From the NCBI GenBank assembly GCA_003254925.1, contig QANZ01052372.1, positions 50,967 to 114,966 of the forward strand: 64,000 nt of DNA. Reading direction: 5' to 3'. Positions within the stretch are counted from its first letter, which is position 1. The number at the start of each line of letters is the position of its first letter. The DNA comes from Chamaecrista fasciculata (Eukaryota; Streptophyta; Magnoliopsida; Fabales; Fabaceae). Of this stretch, positions 21,417-31,737 are shown in pieces. Under the pieces are notes generated by a model. It saw nothing but the letters and a program-made list of their open reading frames with translations. It ran no database searches and was not told where the DNA came from. Position numbers and translations under genes: made by a program.

Positions 21417-23501
21417 TCCCCCCTCAAGTTGAGGATTGTCAACAAGACCCAACTTGCCGATAATAAAAGAAAATTGAGGTTGAGACAAGGATTTGGTGAA
21501 TATATCTGCTAGCTGAAGTTGTGAAGCCACATGTTGTAACTTGATAAACTCTTCTTTGTATCTTTGGCGCACCAAATGGCAATCTATATCTATGTGTTTC
21601 GTCCTTTCATGAAACACTGGATTAGATGCTATGTGCAAAGCTGCCTTATTATCACAGAAAAAAGGAATTGGTTTTTGAAAAATAATATCCAGATCATGTA
21701 GAAGATAAGATACCCAAAGCAACTCACAAACACAAGATGCCATGCTTCTATACTCGGCTTCACATGAAGATCTTGAAATAGTAGTTTGCTTCTTGGATTT
21801 CCATGAAATTAAAGACCCTCCAAGAAGAAGTGAGTAACCAGTAATAGAACGCCTAGATGTAGGACATGATGCCCAATCAGAATCACTATAAGCTTCAAGA
21901 GAGAAATCTGAATCAGTTTTATAGAATAAGCCCATTGATGAAGTACCCTTTAAGTACTTAACCACACATAAAGCACTTTCCCAATGTGAAGTAGTTGGAG
22001 CTGCAACATGCTGACTTAACTGCTGAACTGGAAATGAAATATCAGGCCGAGTCATATTCAAATACAATAATCGGCCAACCAAACGTCTGTACTGCTCAGG
22101 ATCTTTAAAAAGAGGAGCCTCCTCATCAAATTTATGACCTCTAGGCATAGGTAAAGACACTTCTTTGGCATCTTTTAATCCTGTAGCAGCAACAATATCA
22201 GAGATATATTTTTTTTGAGAGATAAAAGTACCATCCGAAGACCTTGCAATTTCAATCCCTAAAAAATACTTAGCAAAACCCAAATCTTTTATAGTAAATG
22301 TAGCATCTAGAAAATCTTTGATCTGCTGAATTGTAGTTGTACAATTTCTTGTGAGCAAGACATCATCCACATACACAAGTAAAACCACAAACACAGCAGC
22401 AGATTTGAAAATGAACAAACAATGATCATTTTCTGACTGAACAAAACCATATTTAATCAATTGAGCAGTAAATTCTGAATTCCATTCTCGAGAAGCCTGT
22501 TTTAGGCCATATAAAGACCTCTTAAGTCTGCAAACTTCAGTTTCTTTTGCCTTTGAATAACCTTGAGGAGGTTTTAAATAAACTTCCTCATGAAGAAAAC
22601 CATGTAGAAATGCATTATTAATATCTAACTGATAAAGAGGCCAATTATGAACAGTACTAATCGCTAAAACAATTCTTACTGTCACTTGTTTTGCAACCGA
22701 GGAATAACTATCAAAATAATCAATGCCCTCCACTTGGTTGTACCCTTTTGCAACCAAACGAGCCTTATATCTTTCCACTGACCCATCTGGATTCATCTTC
22801 ACCTTATAGACCCACTTGGATCCTATTGCTTGTTTTCCTGCTGGCAGAGTAGTAATTTCCCATGTATTGTTAGCCTCTAAAGCTTGTAACTCTTTCTCCA
22901 TGGCTGCACACCACTCAGGATGCTTGACAGCCTCTCTATAAGAATGTGGTTCATTGAGCTTGCTCACATTAGTCATAAAAGCTGTATATTCCGGAGAAAG
23001 AACAACTGTATCAAGAGAAAAAGAATTATTAATGTCAGTAATAGTAGTACATACATAATCTTTTAGCCAACTTGGCTGCTTGACAACTCTGGATGATGAA
23101 CGAAGAGGAGGGTGAACAGGAGGATGAGGTGGATTTATGGAAAGTTCTATCATAGATGGCGAAATATCTGATGATGAAGGTGGTGAATTATTTATGGTAA
23201 GATTTTGTCTTGAAGGAATTTCTGGTTCTATAGAAGGAAAAGATTGGATGGGAGAAGTTTTAGGAGAATCAATATCATTGATAGTAGGCTCTGGAAAAGG
23301 AAATGGCATAGGACAATCAGAAGATTGGGAATGGTTTAGGAAAGGAAACTGATCCTCATAAAAAATAATATCCCTAGAAATAAGGATTTTTTCATGATCA
23401 ATATCATATACCCGATATGCCTTTTGGCCAGCTGCATATCCCAGAAAAACACATCTAAAAGCCCTCGGGGCAAACTTGTCCTTCAAAGGCAACGTGTTAG
23501 A
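21399..23501 (-). CDS. Copia pol: reverse transcriptase and RNase H (5' part missing)
   Basis: Open for about 700 codons with no internal break. At the N-terminal end are the post-integrase motifs FRCVFLGYAAGQKAYRVYD and FYEDQFPF, then a Pro/Ser-rich linker. The Ty1/copia reverse transcriptase carries W-EITTLPAGKQAIGSKWVYK, ARLVAKGYNQVEGIDY, LDINNAFLHG and the catalytic YVDDVLL. RNase H is marked by AYSDSDWASCPTSRRSITGY, ISRSSCEAEYRSM and FFCDNKAALH. The frame ends (RNKD-stop) inside the first bases of the 3' LTR, which is common in copia elements. Upstream coding is cut at 23502 by another LTR (TGTTGGAG); residues read beyond that point belong to the intruder. Integrase catalytic sequence must lie in the N gap or be missing. 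The motifs are intact, so the parent element may be active. Confidence 0.9.
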   Translation of the reverse strand, partial: SNTLPLKDKFAPRAFRCVFLGYAAGQKAYRVYDIDHEKILISRDIIFYEDQFPFLNHSQSSDCPMPFPFPEPTINDIDSPKTSPIQSFPSIEPEIPSRQNLTINNSPPSSSDISPSMIELSINPPHPPVHPPLRSSSRVVKQPSWLKDYVCTTITDINNSFSLDTVVLSPEYTAFMTNVSKLNEPHSYREAVKHPEWCAAMEKELQALEANNTWEITTLPAGKQAIGSKWVYKVKMNPDGSVERYKARLVAKGYNQVEGIDYFDSYSSVAKQVTVRIVLAISTVHNWPLYQLDINNAFLHGFLHEEVYLKPPQGYSKAKETEVCRLKRSLYGLKQASREWNSEFTAQLIKYGFVQSENDHCLFIFKSAAVFVVLLVYVDDVLLTRNCTTTIQQIKDFLDATFTIKDLGFAKYFLGIEIARSSDGTFISQKKYISDIVAATGLKDAKEVSLPMPRGHKFDEEAPLFKDPEQYRRLVGRLLYLNMTRPDISFPVQQLSQHVAAPTTSHWESALCVVKYLKGTSSMGLFYKTDSDFSLEAYSDSDWASCPTSRRSITGYSLLLGGSLISWKSKKQTTISRSSCEAEYRSMASCVCELLWVSYLLHDLDIIFQKPIPFFCDNKAALHIASNPVFHERTKHIDIDCHLVRQRYKEEFIKLQHVASQLQLADIFTKSLSQPQFSFIIGKLGLVDNPQLEGGCRNKD

Positions 23502-23724
23502 TGTTGGAGATTGTGCCCTAGGGCCAATCATTTTATAGATATGTTGAGAACATATCAATTAATTTATGGAGATAAATTAATGGTTATCATATTATTAGCA
23601 TGTTTACTATGATAACAATCCGTGATTAATTATGAGATAATTAATCTAAACTGTCCCTGGTCGCTCATTCAAGTGGGAGCTTGAACTGAACTAAGACCAG
23701 CATGACCTCGGTGCATGAGATGCA
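23502..23724 (+). mobile_element. Start of an unrelated LTR-like element nested in the copia pol gene
   Basis: TGTTGGAGATTGTGCCCTAG opens a sequence that matches 62523-62750 closely up to TGCATGAGATGCA, where Ns begin. It interrupts pol right after ACGTGTTAGA. Only its first 223 bp are visible. The other junction lies in the gap. Confidence 0.75.
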
Positions 23725-24580
23725 NNNNNNNNNNNNNNNNNNNNNNNNNNNNNNNNNNNNNNNNNNNNNNNNNNNNNNNNNNNNNNNNNNNNNNNNNNNN
23801 NNNNNNNNNNNNNNNNNNNNNNNNNNNNNNNNNNNNNNNNNNNNNNNNNNNNNNNNNNNNNNNNNNNNNNNNNNNNNNNNNNNNNNNNNNNNNNNNNNNN
23901 NNNNNNNNNNNNNNNNNNNNNNNNNNNNNNNNNNNNNNNNNNNNNNNNNNNNNNNNNNNNNNNNNNNNNNNNNNNNNNNNNNNNNNNNNNNNNNNNNNNN
24001 NNNNNNNNNNNNNNNNNNNNNNNNNNNNNNNNNNNNNNNNNNNNNNNNNNNNNNNNNNNNNNNNNNNNNNNNNNNNNNNNNNNNNNNNNNNNNNNNNNNN
24101 NNNNNNNNNNNNNNNNNNNNNNNNNNNNNNNNNNNNNNNNNNNNNNNNNNNNNNNNNNNNNNNNNNNNNNNNNNNNNNNNNNNNNNNNNNNNNNNNNNNN
24201 NNNNNNNNNNNNNNNNNNNNNNNNNNNNNNNNNNNNNNNNNNNNNNNNNNNNNNNNNNNNNNNNNNNNNNNNNNNNNNNNNNNNNNNNNNNNNNNNNNNN
24301 NNNNNNNNNNNNNNNNNNNNNNNNNNNNNNNNNNNNNNNNNNNNNNNNNNNNNNNNNNNNNNNNNNNNNNNNNNNNNNNNNNNNNNNNNNNNNNNNNNNN
24401 NNNNNNNNNNNNNNNNNNNNNNNNNNNNNNNNNNNNNNNNNNNNNNNNNNNNNNNNNNNNNNNNNNNNNNNNNNNNNNNNNNNNNNNNNNNNNNNNNNNN
24501 NNNNNNNNNNNNNNNNNNNNNNNNNNNNNNNNNNNNNNNNNNNNNNNNNNNNNNNNNNNNNNNNNNNNNNNNNNNNNNNN
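23725..24580. other. Assembly gap (856 Ns)
   Basis: Unresolved sequence. It must contain the rest of the nested element and the copia nucleocapsid, protease and integrase region, which usually needs more than 2 kb. The gap size is therefore unlikely to be exact. Confidence 0.95.
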
Positions 24581-25008
24581 TCATTACCTTGCTTAATCTT
24601 GATCATCTCACGCTGGATCTGTAGCAAACGAGGTCCGCTTGTCACTCCGAACCGTCGCTCCAGCTCAGACCAAATCGCATGAGAAGAAGGAAAATATAGA
24701 AAAGACTCACGCATGTTCTTGGAGATGGAATTAAGCAGCCAAGACATTATCATCTGATCTGCTTTCTTCCAAGCCTTAGAACCTTCATCATCGTCAGGTA
24801 TCTTTAAAGAACCATCAACAAATCCCATCTTCTCCTTCGAACCTAGGGCGATCTTCATCGCAGTGCTCCAAGGAAGATAATTCGTGCAATCGAGTGGTGT
24901 AGAAACCAAAATCATACCGGGTTGGTCTGATGAGTGAAGCGCCCAAGAAAAGCTCTTCGTCTTAGACGATTCTGCAGAAGTTCCAGCTTCATCTTCTTGG
25001 TTCGACAT
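24581..25008 (-). CDS. Copia gag, N-terminal part
   Basis: ATG 25008 (MSNQEDEAGTS) is chosen because the earlier in-frame ATG at 25047 lies in the LTR/PBS junction. Motifs of the plant copia gag family follow: LVSTPLDCTNYLPWSTAMKIAL, KAWKKADQMIMSWLLNSIS, AIWSELERRFG and RLLQIQREMIKIKQG. It would form the virus-like particle. The frame runs into the N gap, so the nucleocapsid knuckle is not seen. It is the 5' gene of the element whose pol lies at 21399-23501. Confidence 0.85.
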
Positions 25009-25034
25009 TTTCGGCCTTCTTGAATACACCAGAA

Positions 25035-25046
25035 GCTCTGATACCA
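25035..25046 (-). promoter_or_regulatory. Copia primer binding site (initiator tRNA-Met)
   Basis: Minus strand TGGTATCAGAGC immediately follows the 5' LTR. This is the classic plant copia PBS. Confidence 0.92.
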
Positions 25047-25279
25047 TGAACAGAGAATAGGAAAGCGTGGAAATATATCTGAAATATGTATTTCACTCAT
25101 ATCAATTAAGTACAAAATAGAGCTATTTATAATAAAGCTCTTACTAAATGTACAGAGGGGAAAAATCAACTTACAGCTCAGCAATACTGACTAACAACTA
25201 AAACTAATTAACAACTCAGTTAAAACTAACTAAAAATTGCTATTTAGTCCTTATTTGCTATTTAGTCCTTATTCCTACA
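25047..25279 (-). repeat. Copia 5' LTR (shared with a partial second unit)
   Basis: 233 bp. By eye differs from 21184-21416 at one position (AATAGG against AATATG). It has the PBS on one side and a polypurine tract on the other, so it sits between two internal regions. Confidence 0.9.
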
Positions 25280-25425
25280 TCCCCCCTCAAGTTGAGGATT
25301 GTCAACAAGACCCAACTTGCCGATAATAAAAGAAAATTGAGGTTGAGACAAGGATTTGGTGAATATATCTGCTAGCTGAAGTTGTGAAGCCACATGTTGT
25401 AACTTGATAAACCCTTCTTTGTATC
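25280..25425 (-). pseudogene. Partial duplicate of the copia pol 3' end
   Basis: Matches 21417-21563 apart from one C/T change, then stops at TTCTTTGTATCT where unrelated sequence begins. It encodes the last 45 or so residues of pol plus the polypurine tract. This is the arrangement expected after unequal exchange between LTRs of neighbouring or sister copies, or from a mis-join. Confidence 0.8.
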
Positions 25426-26227
25426 TATGGTTAGCCAAGTAATGGATGTTCGAATTCCACCTTTATATATGGGAAACATTCTATGGTTAGCCATTTACCC
25501 TTAAGTGAGGGACCCATGGAGAAGGGATTTGTCACTCTTCCCGATAGTGGATACTCTTGATTTATAATATATATATATATATAACTATTTTTTTATAACT
25601 TTGACATGACAAACAATAGAAAATAATGACACATATGACATATTATAATTTTTAAAATTCTCATCAAAGTTTATTAATATTTAATCATCTCTCTATAAAT
25701 ATATAGTCTGTGGTGTCATATAATTTTAAGAATTTGACATGTTGGTGTATTCATGTTAGTGTCGTAGCCCGTATTAGTGCCCGTATTATTGTCAATATCC
25801 GTGCTTCATAGTCATAACTAGATGCACAAGGATAGAGTCTAAATTAATGAAGATAAAACTGAAAATCTGAAGGCAACCAAAAAGTTACTACTGCCTGCGT
25901 TGGAATGAAATGGTTTTTTTTTTTTTGGTTAATTTAAAGAAAGATATTTAAAAATAAGAAACAGTTGTGCAGGTTGAAAGGTAATGGGTTTACAGATTTG
26001 AATTATCTCCACTATCTATCCTTGGGCAATAAATATCCAAAGAAAAGATTGGGAGATCCAGATCTAGGTATTCATTCAATACTCTCAATTGCATTGCATT
26101 TTCCAAGGCTTATCGTTAAATTAGGGTTTGGTTAGTGGGAGAGGAGGGAGCTCCATTGGTTTATCTTTTAAAAAAATATACAAGAGGAAGAGGTGAAATC
26201 ATTAACAATGAAGATAGAGAAAGGAAA
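25426..26227. other. AT-rich intergenic DNA
   Basis: No gene recognised. Contains an (AT)n run at 25566-25581 and a T-run at 25914-25926. The sequence is unlike either neighbouring element. Confidence 0.5.
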
Positions 26228-28659
26228 CCTCGATCTCTCCATTCCAGAATGCCTTTGCCAAGGGTCGGTCTATTACGGATAACATCTTAATTGCTCATGA
26301 AGTACTCCGATATATAAGAAGACACAAGAAGGGCAAAACGGGATGGGCCAGCATCAAAATTGATCTGCAAAAGGCTTACGACAAAATCTCCTGGGAGTTC
26401 CTTCAGGACCTCTTGATTTATATGAAATTCCCACCGATATGGGTGGAGCTCATCATGCAGTGTGTAACAACAACTTCCTTCAGGGTCCAGGTAAATGGTG
26501 GATGCTCTGAACAATTCCTCCCAAAAGCAGGTTTAAGACAAGGTGATCCAATCTCCCCTTATCTCTTCATACTTTGTATGAACGTACTGTCAGGTCTTCT
26601 AATCAAATGCCAAGATTCGAAGATCAAAGGCATCAAAGTTGCCCGTGGAGCACCGGCCATCAATCATCTTATCTATGCTGACGACATCCTGCTCTTCCTC
26701 AAAGCGGACACCGACTCCATTTCCGAATTTGGGGACATCTTCAAGCGCTTCGAAGCATCATTGGGTCTAACTATCAACCCAGCCAAATCAGATATCACTT
26801 TTAGCCCCAATTGCGCCAACAGACTAAGGAAAACGATAATCAAAACTTGTGGCTTTCAGAAAGTGAACAGATTCTCCAAATACCTGGGAAGCCACATTGA
26901 TGAGGCTCCCCGAAGCAGAATGATTTTCGAAATCATCATGGAAAAGCTCCAGGACAGACTTCAAGGATGGAAGTCAATTCTCTTATCCCAGGCTGCTCGA
27001 GTTGTTCTCATCAAGTCTGTCCTCTCCTCCCTTCCCCTTTATCACCTTTCTTATTTTAGTCTCTCCCAAATTGAAGCGCACAAGTGTGATATGGTCATTA
27101 GCAATTTCATCTGGGGAAACAGTCAAGGCAAAAACTCGCCCCACATGAAATCCTGGCCCCAAGTTTGTCGTCCTAGGAATCAAGGAGGCCTAGGCATCAT
27201 GAGAATGAAGGAATTCAATGATGCGCTAATTGGCAGACAAGCATGGCGCAATATTTCCAATCGCCAGAGTCTTCTTTCAAGGATCTTCTATGGAAAATAT
27301 TGTAAGAACGACACTAGCAACATTTTCCACTGTGATTCTACGGCATCTCCACTGGAAAGACCAATCTGCAAAAGACTAAATCAGATTTTAGAGGATTGTG
27401 AATGGCGCATCGGGAATGGACAAAATATTCGGCTACATAGCAGACAATGGGTTCCGCCTGACGTAAATACCAATGATGACGTCGCCATAAGCTCCCTCTT
27501 TGATGACAATGGACATTGGGATACCAACCAACTTGCCAAATATTACCACGATGACAAGATCTCCGCCATTCTGCAAATGCCCATCTCCAAAACAGGCATC
27601 CAAGACAGATTAGTTTGGAAAAAGTCCACAGACGGGCATTATAATGTCTGTAAAGAATACTTATGCCTGGTTAAGGATGAGTGTATTACACATTTCAAAT
27701 GGGAAATTTTTTGGAAACTACAGTGTCCCCCTAAAGTCTTACTTTTTGGGTGGCGTTGCCTCAACAACGCACTGCAGCTTGGAGCAAATCTACTTGCGAA
27801 GAATTTCAAGATTGATAGCCAATGTACTTTTGGTTGTGACACAACTGAAGACGATGATCATCTTTTCTTAACATGCACCTTTGCACGCCGGACATGGCTA
27901 GGCTCAGCCCTTAACATAAGACCGTGCGCTGCGGCTCTCAACGGTTTCCGCCAATGGCTTGGCTCACTCCTTAACAACTGCGAGCATAACGACCATGACA
28001 AAGAACTCTTTACGGACATCCTCATCTTTGCCTGGGCACTTTACTCCCACCGCAATCAAGTCAGATTCCAACATCAGACAATTTCCAGCGAGGAGGTATG
28101 GAAGACATGGGAGACGATGAGAATGTACAATAGACAAATCATGGATATTCGAAAGCTTTCGAAGAGAAAAAACCCCGCTAGGCCCCAGCCAGACCCCCCG
28201 ACCGCCTCACACACAACTGATCACACCAGGAATGTATACTTTACATGGTGGAAGGACAAGAAGATGAAGAAAAACTCCTTTGGCGCTCTCTACATCAACT
28301 CTGGAACAGCCTACTTATTTTTTACTTACCAAGAAGATAGCACTATTCGGATAAGAAGAACTGTTATTTATGGGATCCGTGAATGCCTGCTCAACCTCCA
28401 GGCAAAAGGTATCCAGTCAATCCATGGACACCTACAAAAGGTCTACCCGGAGCTTCTCAACCCATTTCATGGCAACTACAAAGAGGAGACCATAGTTCAG
28501 GACATCGCCAACATTTGTCTCGCCAACAACTACAAAATTAGCGCAGTGCAGCATCAACTTCACTTCTAATTTATCTTACGAAATTTCCCCTCCCCTGTAT
28601 TTAATCTTAATGTTGTTTAATTTTTTAGGTCTTGTTCACTACTCAAAAAAAAAAAAAAG
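26228..28659 (+). mobile_element. 5'-truncated LINE (L1-type)
   Basis: Coding starts abruptly inside the reverse transcriptase (ISPFQNAFAKGRSITDN) and ends with a short 3' UTR and a 14-A tail at about 28646-28659. There is no ORF1 or endonuclease. 5' truncation with a poly-A tail is the usual product of target-primed reverse transcription. A target duplication was not identified. Confidence 0.85.
26233..28569 (+). pseudogene. LINE ORF2 fragment: reverse transcriptase, zf-RVT and C-terminal domain
   Basis: Uninterrupted for about 778 codons although its own start is gone. The first ATG (26413) is internal. Reverse transcriptase motifs: GWASIKIDLQKAYDKISWEFL (26340-26400), GLRQGDPISPYLFILCMN, and the catalytic YADDILLF near 26680. 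An RNA-binding 'thumb' (LQGWKSILLSQAARVVLIKSVL) and the Cys/His-poor linker lead to a zf-RVT region (FWKLQCPPKVLLFGWRCL ... FGCDTTEDDDHLFLTCTFARRTW, 27700-27900). The last 110 residues (VYFTWWKDKK ... VQHQLHF) sit where plant LINEs often have an RNase H domain, but lack its usual D-G-A and D-S acids. An open frame this long suggests a fairly recent insertion. Confidence 0.88.
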
Positions 28660-28831
28660 ACCCTTGTTTTTTTGTAACCCAAATAATAAGCACAAAGACT
28701 TTAAAACACAAACCTACACAAAGTATCTTCAAATCTCAGTTTGGTTATGGGAACACTATACTTTGACTATGTTAGTTATAGACTATTCATAAAAGCCTAG
28801 CCTAGCTACTTCCAACCCAATCCACCAACTA
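28660..28831. other. Short spacer between two LINEs
   Basis: 172 bases of unremarkable DNA between the poly-A of the first LINE and the target duplication of the second. Both LINEs are in the same orientation. Confidence 0.6.
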
Positions 28832-28845
28832 ACAAAAACGAATCT
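28832..28845. repeat. LINE target-site duplication, left copy
   Basis: ACAAAAACGAATCT is repeated exactly at 35858-35871, after the poly-A tail. Confidence 0.92.
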
Positions 28846-29355
28846 GGAAGTGATGGCTGGAGTTTGCGTTCCTCCTAGTGAGAGGTTTAGTTTTAGAGAG
28901 AGAAAGCAGCTGTGAGTAGTCAGTTTGCGTTCCTCCTCTTTGGAGTGGTTCTGCTAGGATATAGGGTTCTTATTGGTCTTCTTCTGGCTAACCTTCTTCG
29001 TCCTTCTTGTGTTTTGTCCTTTTTAGTGAGTGTTTGCGCGGTATCTATGCCCTTGTTTCGAAGGGACGTAGTTCCCGAAGTAGTGTATGATGTGTTTCAA
29101 CCTTTGCTTTTTCTTATTTATGATATCTTACCTGCCTCTGCTTATTTTAAGACGTTAGTTTTAATTGCTTGGTGGTTTGGTTGGTGTATCACCTTTTATA
29201 GTAACTGCTTACTTTATGGTTTTCTAGTTTCCTTCCATCAGTGTGTCCTGTTTTTAGTTCATTCTTTTGGTTTCCTTCTGTTTCTATCTCTGTGTTATCG
29301 TGTACTCCTTTTTGTGGCTTGTTTCCTTTTTTGGCTTTTTGACTATCCTCTAGGT
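28846..29355 (+). promoter_or_regulatory. LINE 5' UTR, unusually T-rich with no stop in the ORF1 frame
   Basis: 510 bases before the likely ORF1 start. The ORF1 frame stays open from 28912 and translates to a strongly hydrophobic, Leu/Phe-rich segment of about 148 residues. The first two candidate starts are a GTG at 28912 and an ATG near 29048. Because T-rich codons give hydrophobic residues automatically, I treat it as an untranslated leader that probably contains the internal promoter. Confidence 0.5.
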
Positions 29356-31737
29356 ATGAATATTCCTGAGGGGGACCCGTTGGCTCCTAACTTTATTTTG
29401 CCAAGACAAGGACCTGTGCTGAATGTTAATCAAGTACACATGCAGCATCAGATGGCTCTGTTCGAACGTGTGGTTGTTGTTGTGGTTATAGACAGGAAGA
29501 ATATGCCGGTGCACCGGTTGCAACACATCATTAATGCAAACTGGTTATTGTTGGGTGATGTTACAGTTCGCTCAAAGTCCAGGAATTTTTTCCTTCTCGA
29601 GTTCTCTGAGATGGAGGATATGACTTTCATGCTTGCAAATGGGCCTTGGACGGTGCAGAACTGCTTGATGATCCTCGAAAAGTGGTGCCCAAACATGGCC
29701 CTCACTAATCTCAAGATCGAAGGGATTGACTTATGGTTTAAGTTTTCTGGTATCCCCTTTGATTTCATATGCCCAGAAGTTGCTTGGAAACTGGGAGAAG
29801 CCATCGGAGACCCCTTGATGATAGATATTTGGGATAACAATGGCGTGAGTATGGAAGGGGTCCGTGTCAAGTTTCGAGTAGATCCTGCTAAGCCAATGTC
29901 GATGGGTGCTTTCCTTCGACTCCAGAATGGTCTGGTCAGGTGGATACCGTGTGTGCCGGAGAGAGTATTCAGGATCTGTCAACGTTGTGGGTATATCGGT
30001 CATTTAGCTGCGGATTGTGTTCGAAGCACACAGTCCATCATGGACGAGGCAGCTAGGGTTAGGGATGAACTTATGGATCACCAGAATGTGGACTATGCGT
30101 ATGCTAATAACGATCCTTACTACGTGTGTCCAAGGCGAAAATTTCCTTTGTTCCATTTTAGGAAGACAACCAAGGTGGAAATCATCTTTGATGCTTATGG
30201 ATATCGCTTTACAATAGTTGACAAGCTCATTTTCCAGAACCCACCAAACATCCTTAGTGGAGAGGTTTCGTCGTCTGAAGGTTCTGTGTATTCTGTGTTC
30301 GATGAGGAAGTGGTCCAGCAAGTTGGTCACCAAGATCACCAGGTTCAAGAAGATGTACAAGGCCAACAAGTTCAGCTCCACGATCAGCAGAATCTGAATG
30401 GCCAAGGTGACATTCGAAATGCTGTCATGCAGCAACAAGTTCCTCATCCTGATTTCTTGGACGTTCAGTTATGGCGGTTGCAAGTGGAGGCACAGTTTGA
30501 GGACGGCCCTGTCTCGCCGCCAGTGGAATCGCTGGTATCGGAAAATGATGGTGACGAGAATAATGAGGAATTTATTGCGGATCAGTTGGGATAGGTGGAT
30601 TTAATGGAAATAGAGATTATTCCCGACCCATTAATGAACTCAGAGATGTGCGCAGAAGAGAGATTGGAGATGCTTGATATGGAAGCTGAAGATACGGGAA
30701 ATCTTGCATTTATGAATCAGGTTGTAAGTGGATATTCGATCATTACTGCTGGGAGAGCAAAGGATAGAAGGCTAGCGCGGGAAGATTCTGCTTCTACAGT
30801 TGGCATCCCTAAAAAGTTCATTTATGATCTTATGGACTTATGGGATTCCTATCTAATAATTAGACAGATTCTGGGTGAATGCTACGTGTCAGAGAGTAAG
30901 GATATGTTTTTTATTAAGCAAGATGAACCGCTGATAATTAGTTCGTGGGATGAATGGTTAGGTTTGAAGCCACTTTTTGTTTATTTAGCTGACCTCAATG
31001 AAGTGGAATAGGCCCAAGGCCCAATTATAGTACATGATGACGTTGACTTTAAAGATTGGGCTGGTAAGGTTATTAACACTCAGACCACAGATAGGGCCCT
31101 AATGTTCTCCTGTTTGGAGCAAGGAAGCCTCTACTTTGAAGCTATACTGACCAGGAAATACGAAGATGGGCCGGGTATTTGGGCTGCGCCTCTCTGTTTA
31201 GCTACAACTTCCACTGCCTTTGGGCTTCTAAGAAATACGCCTTCTAATGTCTACCTCTCGGATGGGTTTTGGGAGTGGATCTTAAGAAGTTGGTCCTTAG
31301 CTCAATTTATTCTACCTCAGTACCCTATCCGGTTTATCGAGACATCCCTTCCTCTCAGGCTGAAAAGTAATCAAGATGAGGGTGCGCGAAAGAGGAAATG
31401 GAACCAAATGCAGTCATTGTGTGATTCTCCGACAAAAAGAGTATGTAAGGGAAGGGTTCAAGAGGGTACATCGTCGAGAAGCCTATCGACTTTCAAGTGG
31501 GGTCTTCCAGGGGAAGAGCAAGATTCAGACCCTTCTGCGGATTTTAGCGACAGAGCAAACAGGTTCTTTGAGGAACATGATTCGGTTATGAAGATTGTTA
31601 AAGGCAGAATTATGTACTTTGAAGAAACCTTCAATCCGGCTGAAGGAGCTCTGAATATGCATATAGACAGTCGAGGTTATGCTGTAAGAAAGGGGCGTGG
31701 GGCGGCTGGCCCTTCACAGCCGCCGAAGGCGCCATGA
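29356..31737 (+). pseudogene. LINE ORF1: DUF4283 and CCHC zinc knuckle, two TAG stops
   Basis: ORF1 proteins bind the element RNA and act as chaperones. The start MNIPEGDPLAPNFILPRQG (29356) matches the beginning of the related fragment at 49362. A DUF4283 domain follows (ITRKNMPV..LQHIINANWLL to LEKWCPNM, 29480-29700; ending PERVFRICQRCG near 29960), with the CCHC knuckle CQRCGYIGHLAADC at 29975-30020. A Gln/Asp-rich tail runs to a TAG at 30592-30594. The same frame continues, with coherent sequence, through a second TAG at 31009-31011 to a TGA at 31735-31737, giving about 793 codons in all. The last stop overlaps the ORF2 start (ATGA). The two TAGs are probably mutations, although suppression cannot be excluded. 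Confidence 0.82.

Larger units (their letters stand above)
21184..25425 (-). mobile_element. Ty1/copia retrotransposon with nested insertion and a partial second unit
   Basis: Minus-strand order: 5' LTR (25279-25047), PBS (25046-25035), gag, assembly gap, nested LTR fragment, pol (23501-21399), polypurine tract (TTGAGGGGGGA, 21427-21417) and 3' LTR (21416-21184). Both LTRs are 233 bp and by eye differ at one base, so the insertion is recent. To the right of the 5' LTR, 25280-25425 repeats the polypurine tract and the C-terminal end of pol, the start of a second, truncated unit in tandem. Confidence 0.88.

Noticed and set aside
23691-24682. Long frames across the N run
   Set aside because: Made of undetermined bases. 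Only the sequence outside the gap is informative.
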